Position numbers and translations under genes: made by a program. Source: Rhodopseudomonas julia (GTDB lineage Bacteria > Pseudomonadota > Alphaproteobacteria > Rhizobiales > Afifellaceae). From it: a DNA stretch of 64,000 nucleotides. Below, piece after piece: positions 27,601 to 35,112 of this stretch. The stretch lies in contig NZ_JAUSUK010000001.1 of assembly GCF_030813515.1 (NCBI RefSeq), positions 372,001-436,000 of the forward strand, given 5' to 3'. The notes below the pieces were generated by a model, which was not told where the DNA came from, searched no databases, and saw only the letters and a program-made list of their open reading frames with translations. How positions within the stretch are numbered: the first letter of the stretch is position 1; the number at the start of each line of letters is the position of its first letter.

Positions 27601-28584
27601 GCTCGGCGTGCCGCCATAGGCCGCGCGGCCGTCGATATAGGAGACGACCTCCGCCTCGCCGCGCGTGAGCCCCGCCACCGACCAGTCGCCGCCGGAGATC
27701 CGCTTATGGGCATCGTCGACCATCGGCTGGATCAGACATTCGGGCGCCCGCAGATCGTTGCCAAACCAGGCGACAACCAGCGTCACCCATTCAAGCCGTG
27801 GGCAGAGATCCATGAGCTCGTCGAGCGAGGTCTCGAAATCCGCCTCCTCGCGGCGGGCAAACGTGTTCGCGGTGGCATAGGTGCCTGGATCGCCCTCGCT
27901 GAGACGAAGCGCGGTGTCGTAGACGAACTCGCCCGCCCCCGGGATCACGCAAACGGCGCGGATATCCTTTTCGATGCTGCCGACCGGCCGCAAAATCTCG
28001 AAGGAGAGCTGCGGAATGCGGTTGCCGAATTCTGCAAGCGCCAGGCGCTCGAAGACGACATAGGCGGTGCCGCGATAGGCGGGTGGGTCGATCTCATGCG
28101 CGGCAATCAAAGGATCGGGCAACTGATCCTCGCTGCCCTTATAGATGCGCAAGGTGACGAGTGAGGGATCGAGCGGCTTTCCGTCCGCCCAGATCCTGCC
28201 GATATGCGCCACCTCGCCTTCGCACAGCGCCACGGCAAAATTGGCGAAGTAGCTGTAGGTGGTCGTCGTCACCTTGCTGCCGCCGCCCTTGCCACCCGCG
28301 CGCTGCGTGTCGGTCGTCGCGACTTCTTCGAAATCCGTCGCCCAGATCACCTGGCCGGCCAGACGCACGCGGCCATAGACGCGCGGGATCGGGGCACCTT
28401 CGGTCGAACTCTGCACGGTCAGGTCGGAAAGCCGCGCGCCCTCCGCCTTGCGCTCGGTGGAAAATACGCTGCGGTCGATCGCATAGCCCGCGAGCGCGCC
28501 GAGCGCGCGTCCGGCGATCGCTCCGACCCCGCCGAAAAGACCGCCAAGGCTCGCGCCCGCCGCGCTCAACAGAAGCGTCGCCAT
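24691..28584 (-). CDS. GTA gp15-like baseplate/host-specificity protein
   Basis: A 1297-residue tail-tip protein, close to the usual size of RcGTA gp15. It begins with a glycine-rich hydrophobic segment (ASLGGLFGGVGAIAGRALGA). A TIM-barrel hydrolase-like region at about 400-700 carries LRGECRQVLG, SYAADWSEYFG, FVGIDIYWPLADW and KPIWFTEFGCPAVDKG. Downstream are the megatron and fibre-binding parts. It forms the baseplate with gp12-gp14. It overlaps gp14 by a single base. Confidence 0.92.
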   Translation of the reverse strand: MATLLLSAAGASLGGLFGGVGAIAGRALGALAGYAIDRSVFSTERKAEGARLSDLTVQSSTEGAPIPRVYGRVRLAGQVIWATDFEEVATTDTQRAGGKGGGSKVTTTTYSYFANFAVALCEGEVAHIGRIWADGKPLDPSLVTLRIYKGSEDQLPDPLIAAHEIDPPAYRGTAYVVFERLALAEFGNRIPQLSFEILRPVGSIEKDIRAVCVIPGAGEFVYDTALRLSEGDPGTYATANTFARREEADFETSLDELMDLCPRLEWVTLVVAWFGNDLRAPECLIQPMVDDAHKRISGGDWSVAGLTRGEAEVVSYIDGRAAYGGTPSDETVIRAIRELTARGLKVALLPFVLMDVAEDNELPDPRSGEAGQPPYPWRGRITLTVAPGRAGSPDKSAAAAGEITDFLGEASLGQFSVGAGGVFYSGPTEWRYRRFILHNAHLAKAAGGVDAFLVGSEMVALSQIRGQGNRYPFVEALRVLRGECRQVLGPATKISYAADWSEYFGHQPADGSGDVFFHLDPFWAEADFVGIDIYWPLADWRDEPGHADEAAGRSIHRCDYLRKNLAAGEGFDWYYASDEDRKAQRRSRVTDGTAGKPWVFRFKDIESWWKNRHYDRPGGMEQATPTPWVPFSKPIWFTEFGCPAVDKGANQPNVFYDPKSSEGALPHFSAGERDDLIQRRTIEALLSAYDPSHGEYAGMNRDGPNGFLMVDPAHLTLWTWDARPYPWFPALEDVWGDAPNWRFGHWLNGRLGAMDLARLIEAVLSDHGFDAAEVADVHGLVEGFVVSDRTSARATLEPLLSAYGVDAADAGTKIRFRGRARPLDASLSDTLLIDATDAPLTTRKRAQETELAAEVALRTLSPDNDYRMAAAHSRRLAGRSRRVLTLDLPIVARDAEAETLAEAMLADLWRGREEISFVLPPSFSALDAGDAIRLTLEGRSDTFLVTRIADGEAREVEARRVTLRRKAMVPATPTPPGIVTPPAYGPPLVHAMELPAPADGEKAHQPRLAAFAEPWPGTLAVYRGEAGGGFSFLSTIATRATCGRLATALRPGPLGRFDRANAPEVMLYGGALASLPEIDVLAGGNLAAVKADDGSWEILQFATAELIATRRYRLSLLLRGQGGSETAMAAGARAGNAFVLLNDAVAVLPMGLDAIGREQRLRIGPIAESHAAASFVEIAVTPEGRGLRPASPVHLRARRVSATGDVALSWTRRTRFGGDSWALAEVPLNETREAYRVEILDGGTVRREAETGSASFAYAAADQLADFGALPEVLSVRVAQLSETIGPGFAAEATLRL

Positions 28585-29042
28585 CAGCCCTTCTCCGCAT
28601 CGTTGTCGTCGAGGTTCGGAAACGCAAAGGCATAGGCGATGCGCCGCCGCCAGGCCGCGACCAGCGCCACTTCGGCCACCGCCGCCCCTTCATGCGCGTG
28701 GATCATCGTCGTCTCGCCGGTAAGGATCGCGGCATGCTTTGCCGGAAGCCCCCTTCGCCAGCGGAAGAGGAGCACATCGCCGGCCCGCGCCGCTGAAATC
28801 TCGATTTCGCAGAGATGCCGGCGCGCGGCGTCCCTCAGCGTTTCTTCGCCCCGCGCCTCCGCCCAGTCGGGCGTATAGGCGGGCGGCGTCTCCGCCTCCG
28901 CACCATAAAGATCGCGCCAGACGCCACGCACGAGGCCGAGGCAATCGGCACCGACGCCGCGCAGGGCGGCCTGATGGCGATAGGGTGTGCCGATCCAGCG
29001 CCTTGCCGCGCCCAAGATCGCCGCACGCGTCACCTTTTCCAT
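28584..29042 (-). CDS. GTA gp14-like NlpC/P60 peptidase
   Basis: A 152-residue tail-associated cell-wall peptidase of the NlpC/P60 family. Catalytic Cys34 lies in GVGADCLGLVRG and His103 in PAKHAAILTG, with a following His in MIHAHEG. It opens peptidoglycan during DNA delivery in RcGTA-type particles. It sits between the hub (gp13) and baseplate (gp15) genes. Confidence 0.92.
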   Translation of the reverse strand: MEKVTRAAILGAARRWIGTPYRHQAALRGVGADCLGLVRGVWRDLYGAEAETPPAYTPDWAEARGEETLRDAARRHLCEIEISAARAGDVLLFRWRRGLPAKHAAILTGETTMIHAHEGAAVAEVALVAAWRRRIAYAFAFPNLDDNDAEKG

Positions 29043-29067
29043 GCGCTGGCCCTTGCTCGTTCGGTCC

Positions 29068-29979
29068 TCATTCGTTTGGGCCCGGGCGCCCGATGAAGGG
29101 CGTCGTCGTGCTGACCTCGCCGCCGCTTGCCACCGACCAGACGAAATCGTTGCCCGGCATGTGCGGAAAGCCGCGGAAATTGAGCGTGTTGGCGAAGCGT
29201 TCGCGGCAGGTCGCCAGCCGCTTGTCGCAGCCGGGCGTCACCGCAACCCGGTCGCCGACGGCGATTTCCCGCTCCATCTTCTGCCAGAGCGTCAGGCGGT
29301 GCGCCGTCCCCTCGACAGAGTGGCGCGCCACTTCGATGGCACGACCCTGATTGGCCCCGGAGAGAAACGTCAGAAGCCCCCGCGCCAGGCTGCCATCCCG
29401 CACCCCATCTTCCGCACCGAGCTCGCCGGCCTCGATCCAGCCCACCCCATCCGTCGCGGTCACGACCGCCTCGACGCGCAGGGCCGCAAGATCGACGCGG
29501 CAACGGCTGTCGCCGAGATCGGCGTCGCAGAGATGCGCAAAGAGCCGGCCGCTCTCCTGGTCGAGCGCGTGCGCGAGCCCGCGCAGTTCGGCCTTGAAGG
29601 CATGGTCCTCGCGCGTCACCTCGCCGATCGAGGCGATCCGCATCAGATGGCGCATATCGGGCGCCGCCCAGTTGACGAGCCACATCTCGACGCGGGCATT
29701 GTCATAGAGCCCGGCGAGAAGATCCTCCTCCGACAGCCTGTCCGAACTCAGCGCCCCGGCGACGTCGAGGCCGCCGACTTCAAGCCCCGCATGGGCGACG
29801 CCACCCGACGCCGTCAGCCCGTTCTGCGGCTCGTAGGTGACACCGCCGAAGACGAGTCTCCGGTCGTGATCGGTGAAACCGAGCCTCACCCCGTCGGCGC
29901 GGATCAGTGTCCAGCAGGCGCAAAGGCTCGTGACGCCCGCTTCAAGATGCGCCGTCAGCGCAGCGGAAAAATCCTTCAC
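29068..29979 (-). CDS. GTA gp13-like tail hub protein (DUF2163)
   Basis: A 303-residue hub protein. Four Cys occur in two pairs, C151/C160 (HLCDADLGDSRC) and C251/C258 (PGCDKRLATC). This fits the iron-sulfur cluster known for hub proteins of the lambda gpL type and, as I recall, for RcGTA. It overlaps gp12 by ATGA. Confidence 0.9.
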   Translation of the reverse strand: MKDFSAALTAHLEAGVTSLCACWTLIRADGVRLGFTDHDRRLVFGGVTYEPQNGLTASGGVAHAGLEVGGLDVAGALSSDRLSEEDLLAGLYDNARVEMWLVNWAAPDMRHLMRIASIGEVTREDHAFKAELRGLAHALDQESGRLFAHLCDADLGDSRCRVDLAALRVEAVVTATDGVGWIEAGELGAEDGVRDGSLARGLLTFLSGANQGRAIEVARHSVEGTAHRLTLWQKMEREIAVGDRVAVTPGCDKRLATCRERFANTLNFRGFPHMPGNDFVWSVASGGEVSTTTPFIGRPGPNE

Positions 29980-30617
29980 GGCTTGATCTCCACGATCGGA
30001 ACGGAGGGCGCTTCGCCGGCCTCGAAGGCGGCGAGGTCGATGTCGAGGCGGTCGCTGTCGAAGCGCACCGGAACGTCGAAGAGAAAGCCGGCGGTGACCG
30101 CCGCTCCCGCCGCTGGCACATGGCCGGAGGAAAAGGCGATGCGCCCGGTGGTGGGATCTGCGGAAAACGCGCCCACCGCCGTCTCCACCCCGCCGACGCC
30201 AACGCGGATCGTGCCCTCAACCGGCTTTTCGATCTCCCGCAGCCAGGGGGCGAGCCCGTCGCCGTAGCGTTTGACGAGGAGAAATTCCGCCGTTGTGCCG
30301 TCGCCCGTGCCGATGCGCTGATCGAAGGGGCCGGGCTCGGCCGGCACCGGCGCGGAGGAAAAATCACTGCGGTCGCGGAAGCGAAAGCCATAGAGCCGGC
30401 CGCGCCGTTCTTCGAAGAAGGCAATGAGCCGTTCCATATCGGCGCGCGAGCGCACGCCCGAGCCGACATTGTAGCGGCGCCTGGAATCCGCCCAGCGCTG
30501 GTTGCGCTCCTCACGCCCGGAGGCGAGCGTCACCACCTCGGTGCGCCGCTCCGGTCCGCCGGACGAGCCGAAAGCGAGCGCCAGCGGAAACGAAATCTCG
30601 TTAAAGCCCGCGGACAT
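29976..30617 (-). CDS. GTA gp12-like distal tail protein (TIGR02217/DUF2460)
   Basis: A 213-residue distal tail protein. The family start FNEISFPLALAFGSSGGPER and the motif RRRYNVGSGVRSRADMERLI, FFEERRGRLYGFRFRD are clear. It starts 6 bp after the gp11 stop and is coupled to gp13 by a 4-bp overlap. Confidence 0.92.
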   Translation of the reverse strand: MSAGFNEISFPLALAFGSSGGPERRTEVVTLASGREERNQRWADSRRRYNVGSGVRSRADMERLIAFFEERRGRLYGFRFRDRSDFSSAPVPAEPGPFDQRIGTGDGTTAEFLLVKRYGDGLAPWLREIEKPVEGTIRVGVGGVETAVGAFSADPTTGRIAFSSGHVPAAGAAVTAGFLFDVPVRFDSDRLDIDLAAFEAGEAPSVPIVEIKP

Positions 30618-30623
30618 GACGGC

Positions 30624-31229
30624 TCACAGCCCCCGCCGGCCGCGCGACACGGCACGCGCCAGCATCGCCGTCATTTCGGCTTCAGACCGGCGGAAGCTCG
30701 CCGCATCTTGCGTCGTCACGTTGAAGGTGACGTGGACCGGCTGCGCCCCAGCACCCGCGGCCGCAACGCCGAGCCTTCCGTCGGCGCCGCGCCGCAAAGG
30801 CAGGATCGCCTCCGCCCCCGCCTCGCCCATCAGGCCGATGCCGCTGCCCGTCTGAAAATAGCTCGGCGCGGCGACGACCCCGCCCGAAGCAAAGGGCGTG
30901 ACCTTGCCGCCCGCAAACACCCCGCCCTTGGCGAAACCGCCCACAAACGAGCCACCAAGAAGCGAGCCGAACACAGAAGTAAGCGCGCCAGACAGCCCGC
31001 CGGCGATCGGCGAGAGCGCGGCAGTGAGCGCGCGCCCCGACAGGCCGAGCGCCAGGCTCTTCAAGACACTGTCGAAGCGCCTTCCCTCCACCGCTGCCTG
31101 ACGGAAGGCGCTCGTCATGGAGCGCCCGAACCCGTCCGCCAGATGCTGAAGGTCGCCGAGCGTCGCCGAAAGCGCCGTAGCACTTCCGGAGAGCTCGTCC
31201 GAGCCGAAATCGAAATCGTCTGCCATCAT
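30624..31229 (-). CDS. GTA gp11-like tail tape measure protein
   Basis: A 201-residue tape measure protein; the short length fits the short GTA tail. An N-terminal helical part (ATALSATLGDLQHLADGFGR) is followed by a Gly-rich hydrophobic segment (GGLSGALTSVFGSLLGGSFV), GVFAGGKVTPFASGGVV, and GLMGEAGAEAILPL. Two adjacent ATG codons are possible starts. It follows gp10.1 by a few bases. Confidence 0.9.
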   Translation of the reverse strand: MMADDFDFGSDELSGSATALSATLGDLQHLADGFGRSMTSAFRQAAVEGRRFDSVLKSLALGLSGRALTAALSPIAGGLSGALTSVFGSLLGGSFVGGFAKGGVFAGGKVTPFASGGVVAAPSYFQTGSGIGLMGEAGAEAILPLRRGADGRLGVAAAGAGAQPVHVTFNVTTQDAASFRRSEAEMTAMLARAVSRGRRGL

Positions 31230-31232
31230 GTC

Positions 31233-31484
31233 CTACCGATCGGGAAAGCGCGCTATCAGCTGCGCGAGCTCCCCCGCTGTGAGTGGGGTCTTGCCTGCGC
31301 CGAACAAAGCCGAGCGGCAGGCCGAAAACTCGCGCGGCGTCATCGCCCAGAAATCGCGTGGAGAAAGCCGCAGAACGGCGAGGCCAAAGGCGATCGCCTC
31401 CTGCCAGGGAAAGGCCTTCGCGGCCTCTCTCGTGCCGCCTTTCCTGCCGCCTTTCCTGCCGTCTGCGGCTAAAGAGGGTTTTTT
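31233..31484 (-). CDS. gp10.1 (rcc01693-like) tail-assembly ORF without a start codon, -1 frame of gp10
   Basis: The frame encodes FPWQEAIAFGLAVLRLSPRD, FWAMTPREFSACRSALFGAG and LAQLIARFPDR, the pattern of the small rcc01693 family that sits between gp10 and gp11 in RcGTA-type clusters. I read every codon from 31484 to the conserved FPW and found no ATG, GTG, TTG or CTG. The ORF is exactly in the -1 frame of gp10 and begins at a slippery heptamer seven codons before it would otherwise need one. Expression as a gp10-gp10.1 fusion of about 200 residues is inferred. It is the likely counterpart of the lambda gpG/gpGT tail chaperone pair. Confidence 0.75.
   Translation of the reverse strand, partial: KKPSLAADGRKGGRKGGTREAAKAFPWQEAIAFGLAVLRLSPRDFWAMTPREFSACRSALFGAGKTPLTAGELAQLIARFPDR
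31408..31484 (-). promoter_or_regulatory. Programmed -1 frameshift signal at the gp10 end
   Basis: The heptamer A AAA AAC (31484-31478) is in the correct gp10 phase (GCA AAA AAC), two codons before the gp10 stop. Eight bases later comes a GCCG-CAGA-CGGC hairpin (31469-31458). Further on, GGAAAGGC (31456-31449 or 31444-31437) can pair with GCCTTTCC (31415-31408). Heptamer, spacing and structure match known bacterial and phage frameshift sites. Confidence 0.7.
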
Positions 31485-31834
31485 GCGGTTCCGCCCGGAG
31501 CGTCGGAACCGCCGTCGTCCATCTGCGGAGCCCCGAAAGTCGCCCGCAAAAGCTCCGCGGCGATCTTTGCAAATCCCGCCGCCCCCCCGTCAGCGCGCAG
31601 CACCGCCACCTCGTCGTCTGTGATCGCCTCGCCGGCGCCCCTCAGACCCGCCCCCAGTATCCGGATGAGATCGCGGGCCGACAGCCGGCCCGTCTCGAAG
31701 CGCGCGGCGAGCGCCACCAGATCCTCGGCCTTGAAGGCGGCTTCGAGCTCGGCCAGGGCACCGAGCGTCAAACAGAGCCTGCGCGTCTCGCCGCCGAGCA
31801 CCGCATCGATCTCGCCGCGATGGGAATTCGCCAT
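31469..31834 (-). CDS. GTA gp10-like tail assembly protein
   Basis: A 121-residue protein of the GTA gp10 family (NSHRGEIDAVLGGETRRLCL, LGALAELEAAFKAEDLVALA, RFETGRLSARDLIRILGAGL, ITDDEVAVL). Its C-terminus GTAKNPL is encoded over the slippery heptamer. Termination gives this short form; -1 slippage would extend it into gp10.1. RBS CGGAGGCGGAG precedes the ATG. It follows gp9 by 12 bp. Confidence 0.88.
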   Translation of the reverse strand: MANSHRGEIDAVLGGETRRLCLTLGALAELEAAFKAEDLVALAARFETGRLSARDLIRILGAGLRGAGEAITDDEVAVLRADGGAAGFAKIAAELLRATFGAPQMDDGGSDAPGGTAKNPL

Positions 31835-31846
31835 CTCCGCCTCCGC

Positions 31847-32254
31847 TCACAACGCCGCAAAGGCGAGTTCACCGGCGGATTCCAGCGCCAGATCGTAGGC
31901 GACCTCGCCGTCATGCTCGCCGGAATACTCAAGCCCCGTCACCTGAAACGGGCCCGTCACCGTGCCGAAATCCGGGATCACCACCTGCCAGGCGACGATC
32001 GTGCCGGCAAAGAAGATCTCGCGGATCGTCGCGTCGCTCGCCTGGTCGCGAAACACGCCGGAGCCCGAAAGCCCGGCCCGTTTCACGCCCGCGCCCTCCA
32101 GAAGCTCGCGCCAGCGCCCGGCGGAATCGGTGTTGGTGATGTCGACGCTCGCCTGGTTGAACGAAATCCGCCTGGCGCGGAGCCCGGCGACAGTCACGAA
32201 TTGTCCGTCCCGCTCCAGTTTCAGGAGCAGGTCCTTGCCTTTCTGGGCACTCAT
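31847..32254 (-). CDS. GTA gp9-like major tail protein
   Basis: A 135-residue tail tube protein: MSAQKGKDLLLKLERDGQFV, VAGLRARRISFNQASVDITN, SGSGVFRDQASDATIREIFF. I start at MSAQKG (32254), after GGGAGA, not at the 14-residue upstream extension. It heads the gp9-gp15 block; the next gene upstream (SDR) is divergent, so this block needs its own promoter in 32255-32418. Confidence 0.9.
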   Translation of the reverse strand: MSAQKGKDLLLKLERDGQFVTVAGLRARRISFNQASVDITNTDSAGRWRELLEGAGVKRAGLSGSGVFRDQASDATIREIFFAGTIVAWQVVIPDFGTVTGPFQVTGLEYSGEHDGEVAYDLALESAGELAFAAL

Positions 32255-32333
32255 GATGGGTTCTCCCGCTGATTTCAGGCAGACGTTTCGGAGCACCGCC
32301 CGGGGGAGGCCGGCGAAGAAGCTTCGCTCAAGC

Positions 32334-32362
32334 GGACAAGCAATTGACAGGATCAGGCAAGC
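32334..32362. promoter_or_regulatory. Two RRRCAAGC octamers upstream of gp9
   Basis: GGACAAGC (32334-32341) and AGGCAAGC (32355-32362) are direct repeats 21 bp apart, two helical turns, in the 164-bp divergent region between gp9 and the SDR gene. Similar octamers cluster upstream of gp1. They may be a shared regulator site; unproven. Confidence 0.35.
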
Positions 32363-32418
32363 CGCCGCCCGAATGAGACCCTATCTCCCGGTCTCGTCCC
32401 AAACGGAGTTCTCGCCCC

Positions 32419-33420
32419 ATGCCCAGTTCCCAGGCCCCGATCGGCTCCCGTTTCGGTGCCGCCTCCACCGCTGAAGAGGTCGTTTCCGGCATCAATCTCT
32501 CCGGCAAAACAGCGATTGTCACCGGCGGCTATGCCGGCATCGGCCTTGAGACGGTGCGCGTGCTTGCCGGCGCCGGTGCCGAAGTCATCGTCCCGGTGCG
32601 CGATCAGGCAAAGGCCGAGCACGCCCTCGCCGGTCTTGCGCGCGTCTCCTCGGCGCCGATGGACCTCATGGACCCCGCCTCCGTCGATGCCTTCGCCGAG
32701 ACCTTTCTTGCCTCCGGCCGGGCACTCGACATTCTCGTCAACAATGCCGGCGTCATGGCCCCGCCTTTGGCGCGCGATGCGCGCGGCTACGAATCCGAGT
32801 TCTCCACCAACCATCTCGGGCATTTCCAGCTGACGGCGCGGCTCTGGCCAGCCCTGAAGGCAGCCGGCGCGGCCGGCGGCGCACGCGTCGTGGAGCTCTC
32901 CTCGCGCGGCCACCGCTTCTCGCCCGTCGTGTTCGACGACGTCAATTTCGAGCGGCGCGACTACGACCCCTGGCTCGGCTACGGCCAGTCGAAGACGGCC
33001 AACATCCTCTTTGCGCTGGAGCTCGACCGGCGCGGCGAAAGCCACGGCGTGCGCGCCTTCTCGCTGCATCCGGGCGGCATCGTCGCGACCGATCTCGGCC
33101 GCCATCTCGATCCGTCGAGGCTGCGCGATATGGGCGCCATCGACGAGAACGGTGAACCGGTCATCGATCCGGCCCGCTCGCTGAAGACGATCCCGCAGGG
33201 GGCGGCGACCTCGGTCTGGTGTGCCGTCAGCCCGGATCTCGACGGCATGGGCGGCGTCTATTGCGATGATTGCGACATCGCCCCGATCGCGCCGGAAACC
33301 GCCGAAGACCCTGCAGACCCCGCGACGCGTCTGACGACCGGCGTGCGCGCCTATGCCGTCGATCCGGAAGCCGCGAAACGCCTGTGGACCCTCAGCCAGC
33401 ACCTCACCGGCCTCACCTGA
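32419..33420 (+). CDS. SDR-family NAD(P)-dependent oxidoreductase
   Basis: A 333-residue short-chain dehydrogenase. The Rossmann motif is TGGYAGIG, the core motif NNAGVMAPP, catalytic Ser region VELSSRGHRF and the catalytic YxxxK YGQSK. The C-terminal LHPGGIVATDLGRHL is typical of the retinol-dehydrogenase-like subgroup. It is encoded against the direction of the GTA genes and is not a GTA component. The substrate is unknown. Confidence 0.88.
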   Translation: MPSSQAPIGSRFGAASTAEEVVSGINLSGKTAIVTGGYAGIGLETVRVLAGAGAEVIVPVRDQAKAEHALAGLARVSSAPMDLMDPASVDAFAETFLASGRALDILVNNAGVMAPPLARDARGYESEFSTNHLGHFQLTARLWPALKAAGAAGGARVVELSSRGHRFSPVVFDDVNFERRDYDPWLGYGQSKTANILFALELDRRGESHGVRAFSLHPGGIVATDLGRHLDPSRLRDMGAIDENGEPVIDPARSLKTIPQGAATSVWCAVSPDLDGMGGVYCDDCDIAPIAPETAEDPADPATRLTTGVRAYAVDPEAAKRLWTLSQHLTGLT

Positions 33421-33597
33421 GAGGCCGACTGAGCCCAGGCTTCGGCCGGGCTTGCCTTGGCCGGTTACAAGATGTCTCTTTGTGACGGCGTCTTCTCGTT
33501 TCGCCGGTGCCAGCCATCCAGCCACGGCGTGATCGCCCATGTGCGGCTCTTCGGAGCAAAGCCCCGCCAAAGCCTCTGCCGCGCCCGGCCAATCGCC

Positions 33598-34200
33598 TCA
33601 CGCAGCGTCCGCACATCCAGCTGATGGCCCTGGCCGATTGGATGTGTGGCCATCGCTCAAGCGCACGCCGTCAGGACCTGAGAAGAACTTTTCAATCATC
33701 TCTACGAGGCGCATCAGGATCGGATAGCGGGCGGAGCGGACAACCGTCACGCTCATCTTGCGATCGAAACCAGCATTCCCAAGGAGTATAGCGGCCAGAC
33801 CGGCGCGAAACGCACCTTCGGCGTTCTCGTAAAGGTCGCTACGATGCCGCCTCAACTGATCCATCGCCGTGGTGAGGCCGCCTTTTGCCCGCGGCCTCAG
33901 ATCCTCTTTCAGGGTGCTCTGCAAAACGAGCTGATAGATTTCGTGGCCGGCGTCCTGTTCCGTCACCGCGCGCGCAACATCGTACAGCGCCCGCTTGACC
34001 TCTTCCGGTGCCGCAGGGTCGGAGAGCACGCTTTCAGCCATATCGTAAAAGTCTTCGCTCGCCTCTCGCGCGAGATCGAGAACGTCTGCCCGTTGCTCCA
34101 GCCGCCAGACTCTCCAGTAGGCAGCCACGATAAGGGCGACCAGAAGCGGCAACCAGATTCCAACGTCCCGGAACAACGCTTCTCCGATCATCTCAGTCAT
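33598..34200 (-). CDS. Unknown membrane-anchored protein
   Basis: A 200-residue protein with one N-terminal membrane helix (GIWLPLLVALIVAAYWRVWR) and a long charged helical cytoplasmic part (REASEDFYDMAESVLSDPAA, PEEVKRALYDVARAVTEQDA). Start MTEMIG (34200) overlaps the upstream gene by 8 bp. The longer frame reads through that gene and is not plausible. I recognise no family. Base composition looks less GC-rich than the flanking GTA genes. Confidence 0.65.
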   Translation of the reverse strand: MTEMIGEALFRDVGIWLPLLVALIVAAYWRVWRLEQRADVLDLAREASEDFYDMAESVLSDPAAPEEVKRALYDVARAVTEQDAGHEIYQLVLQSTLKEDLRPRAKGGLTTAMDQLRRHRSDLYENAEGAFRAGLAAILLGNAGFDRKMSVTVVRSARYPILMRLVEMIEKFFSGPDGVRLSDGHTSNRPGPSAGCADAA

Positions 34201-34558
34201 TGTCTCGACTCTCTGTCTCGGATGAAGACTTGCCTCCTTTGAAGCGAAAGCGTGCCTGCTTCTCGGAGTATTTCTCCAAAAGCTTAACGCCGCGCTCTTG
34301 CCTGAGTTGCAACAGGCGGCGCGCGGCCTCGCGCTCGCGAAGGTAGGCGTTGACCAATTTATTGACAAGCCAGCCCAGCAGGAGAAGCGTCGCGACATAC
34401 GCGACGGCCTTTTCGTCGGCGCCGAGAGACATCGCTCCAAAAGCACCAACCGCGAGAACGACGAAGACGAGAGTATCTCTTCCGAGCCGGCTACCAAACT
34501 CAGCCAGGGCATGCGCAAGGTGGGCAAGTGTCCCGATTTCTTTCGGCTTCCGTGCCAT
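34193..34558 (-). CDS. Unknown small membrane protein
   Basis: A 121-residue protein with two adjacent hydrophobic helices (DTLVFVVLAVGAFGAMSLGA and AVAYVATLLLLGWLVNKLVN) and a basic C-terminal tail (RRLLQLRQERGVKLLEKYSE). ATG 34558 follows AGGG; longer starts at 34570 or 34603 are possible. It is coupled to the next unknown membrane gene, and the pair sits between gp8 and gp9. No family is recognised. Confidence 0.62.
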   Translation of the reverse strand: MARKPKEIGTLAHLAHALAEFGSRLGRDTLVFVVLAVGAFGAMSLGADEKAVAYVATLLLLGWLVNKLVNAYLREREAARRLLQLRQERGVKLLEKYSEKQARFRFKGGKSSSETESRDND

Positions 34559-34695
34559 GCGACCCTGCATACTTCTCGTTGCATACAGAGTTACATGATC
34601 CATTCAGTCCCGGTGAATGACCCACATCGCCACAGACGCCATCGCAAGAACTGCTCCATGAAGGCTTGATCTTTCAACACGTCTATATCCCACCC

Positions 34696-35112
34696 TCACG
34701 CCTCCTCCACCACCGCGCGAAATTTCAGCACCGCCCGCCGGCCGCTCGCCTCGCCGGCGCCGCTCGTCTTCATCTGGACGAAGCGGCAGCCGACGAGCGT
34801 GAAGCCGGCGAGCGCGAAATCGGCGTCATGCAGCAAATCGCGCAAAGCCGCGGCAAGCCCGAGCGTCTCGCGGCGGCCGCGACCGCGCGAAAAGGCGACG
34901 AGCGAAAAGATAATCTCGACGAGCTTCGTCTCCGCACCGCTGCCGGCGGCCACGGGCGTCACCTCCATCTCGCCGAGATGCACGTAAGGCGCGCTCATAT
35001 TCCGCGGCACATGATCGAAGACCTTGTCGGCGCCGATCAGGGCGGTCAGCGCCGCATCGCCCGCAAGCCGTTCATAGATCGCCCGCTGCAGGGCCTCTTC
35101 GGCGCCCATCAC
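34696..35112 (-). CDS. GTA gp8-like tail terminator protein (DUF3168)
   Basis: A 138-residue DUF3168 protein: EEALQRAIYERLAGDAALTA, GADKVFDHVPRNMSAPYVHL, GEMEV, then VEIIFSLVAFSRGRG and LVGCRFVQMKT. The tail-terminator role follows from family knowledge. It overlaps gp7 by 4 bp and ends the gp6-gp7-gp8 block before the unknown membrane pair. Confidence 0.9.
   Translation of the reverse strand: MMGAEEALQRAIYERLAGDAALTALIGADKVFDHVPRNMSAPYVHLGEMEVTPVAAGSGAETKLVEIIFSLVAFSRGRGRRETLGLAAALRDLLHDADFALAGFTLVGCRFVQMKTSGAGEASGRRAVLKFRAVVEEA

Noticed and set aside
25615-28164. Very long open frame (about 849 codons) on the plus strand
   Set aside because: It is exactly antisense to gp15, is Arg/Pro/His-rich, and shows no domains; GC-rich coding DNA produces such mirror frames.
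34604-34695. Small ORF in the gap before gp8
   Set aside because: A 22-codon frame starting MEQFLRWRLW is possible but there is no ribosome site or other support.
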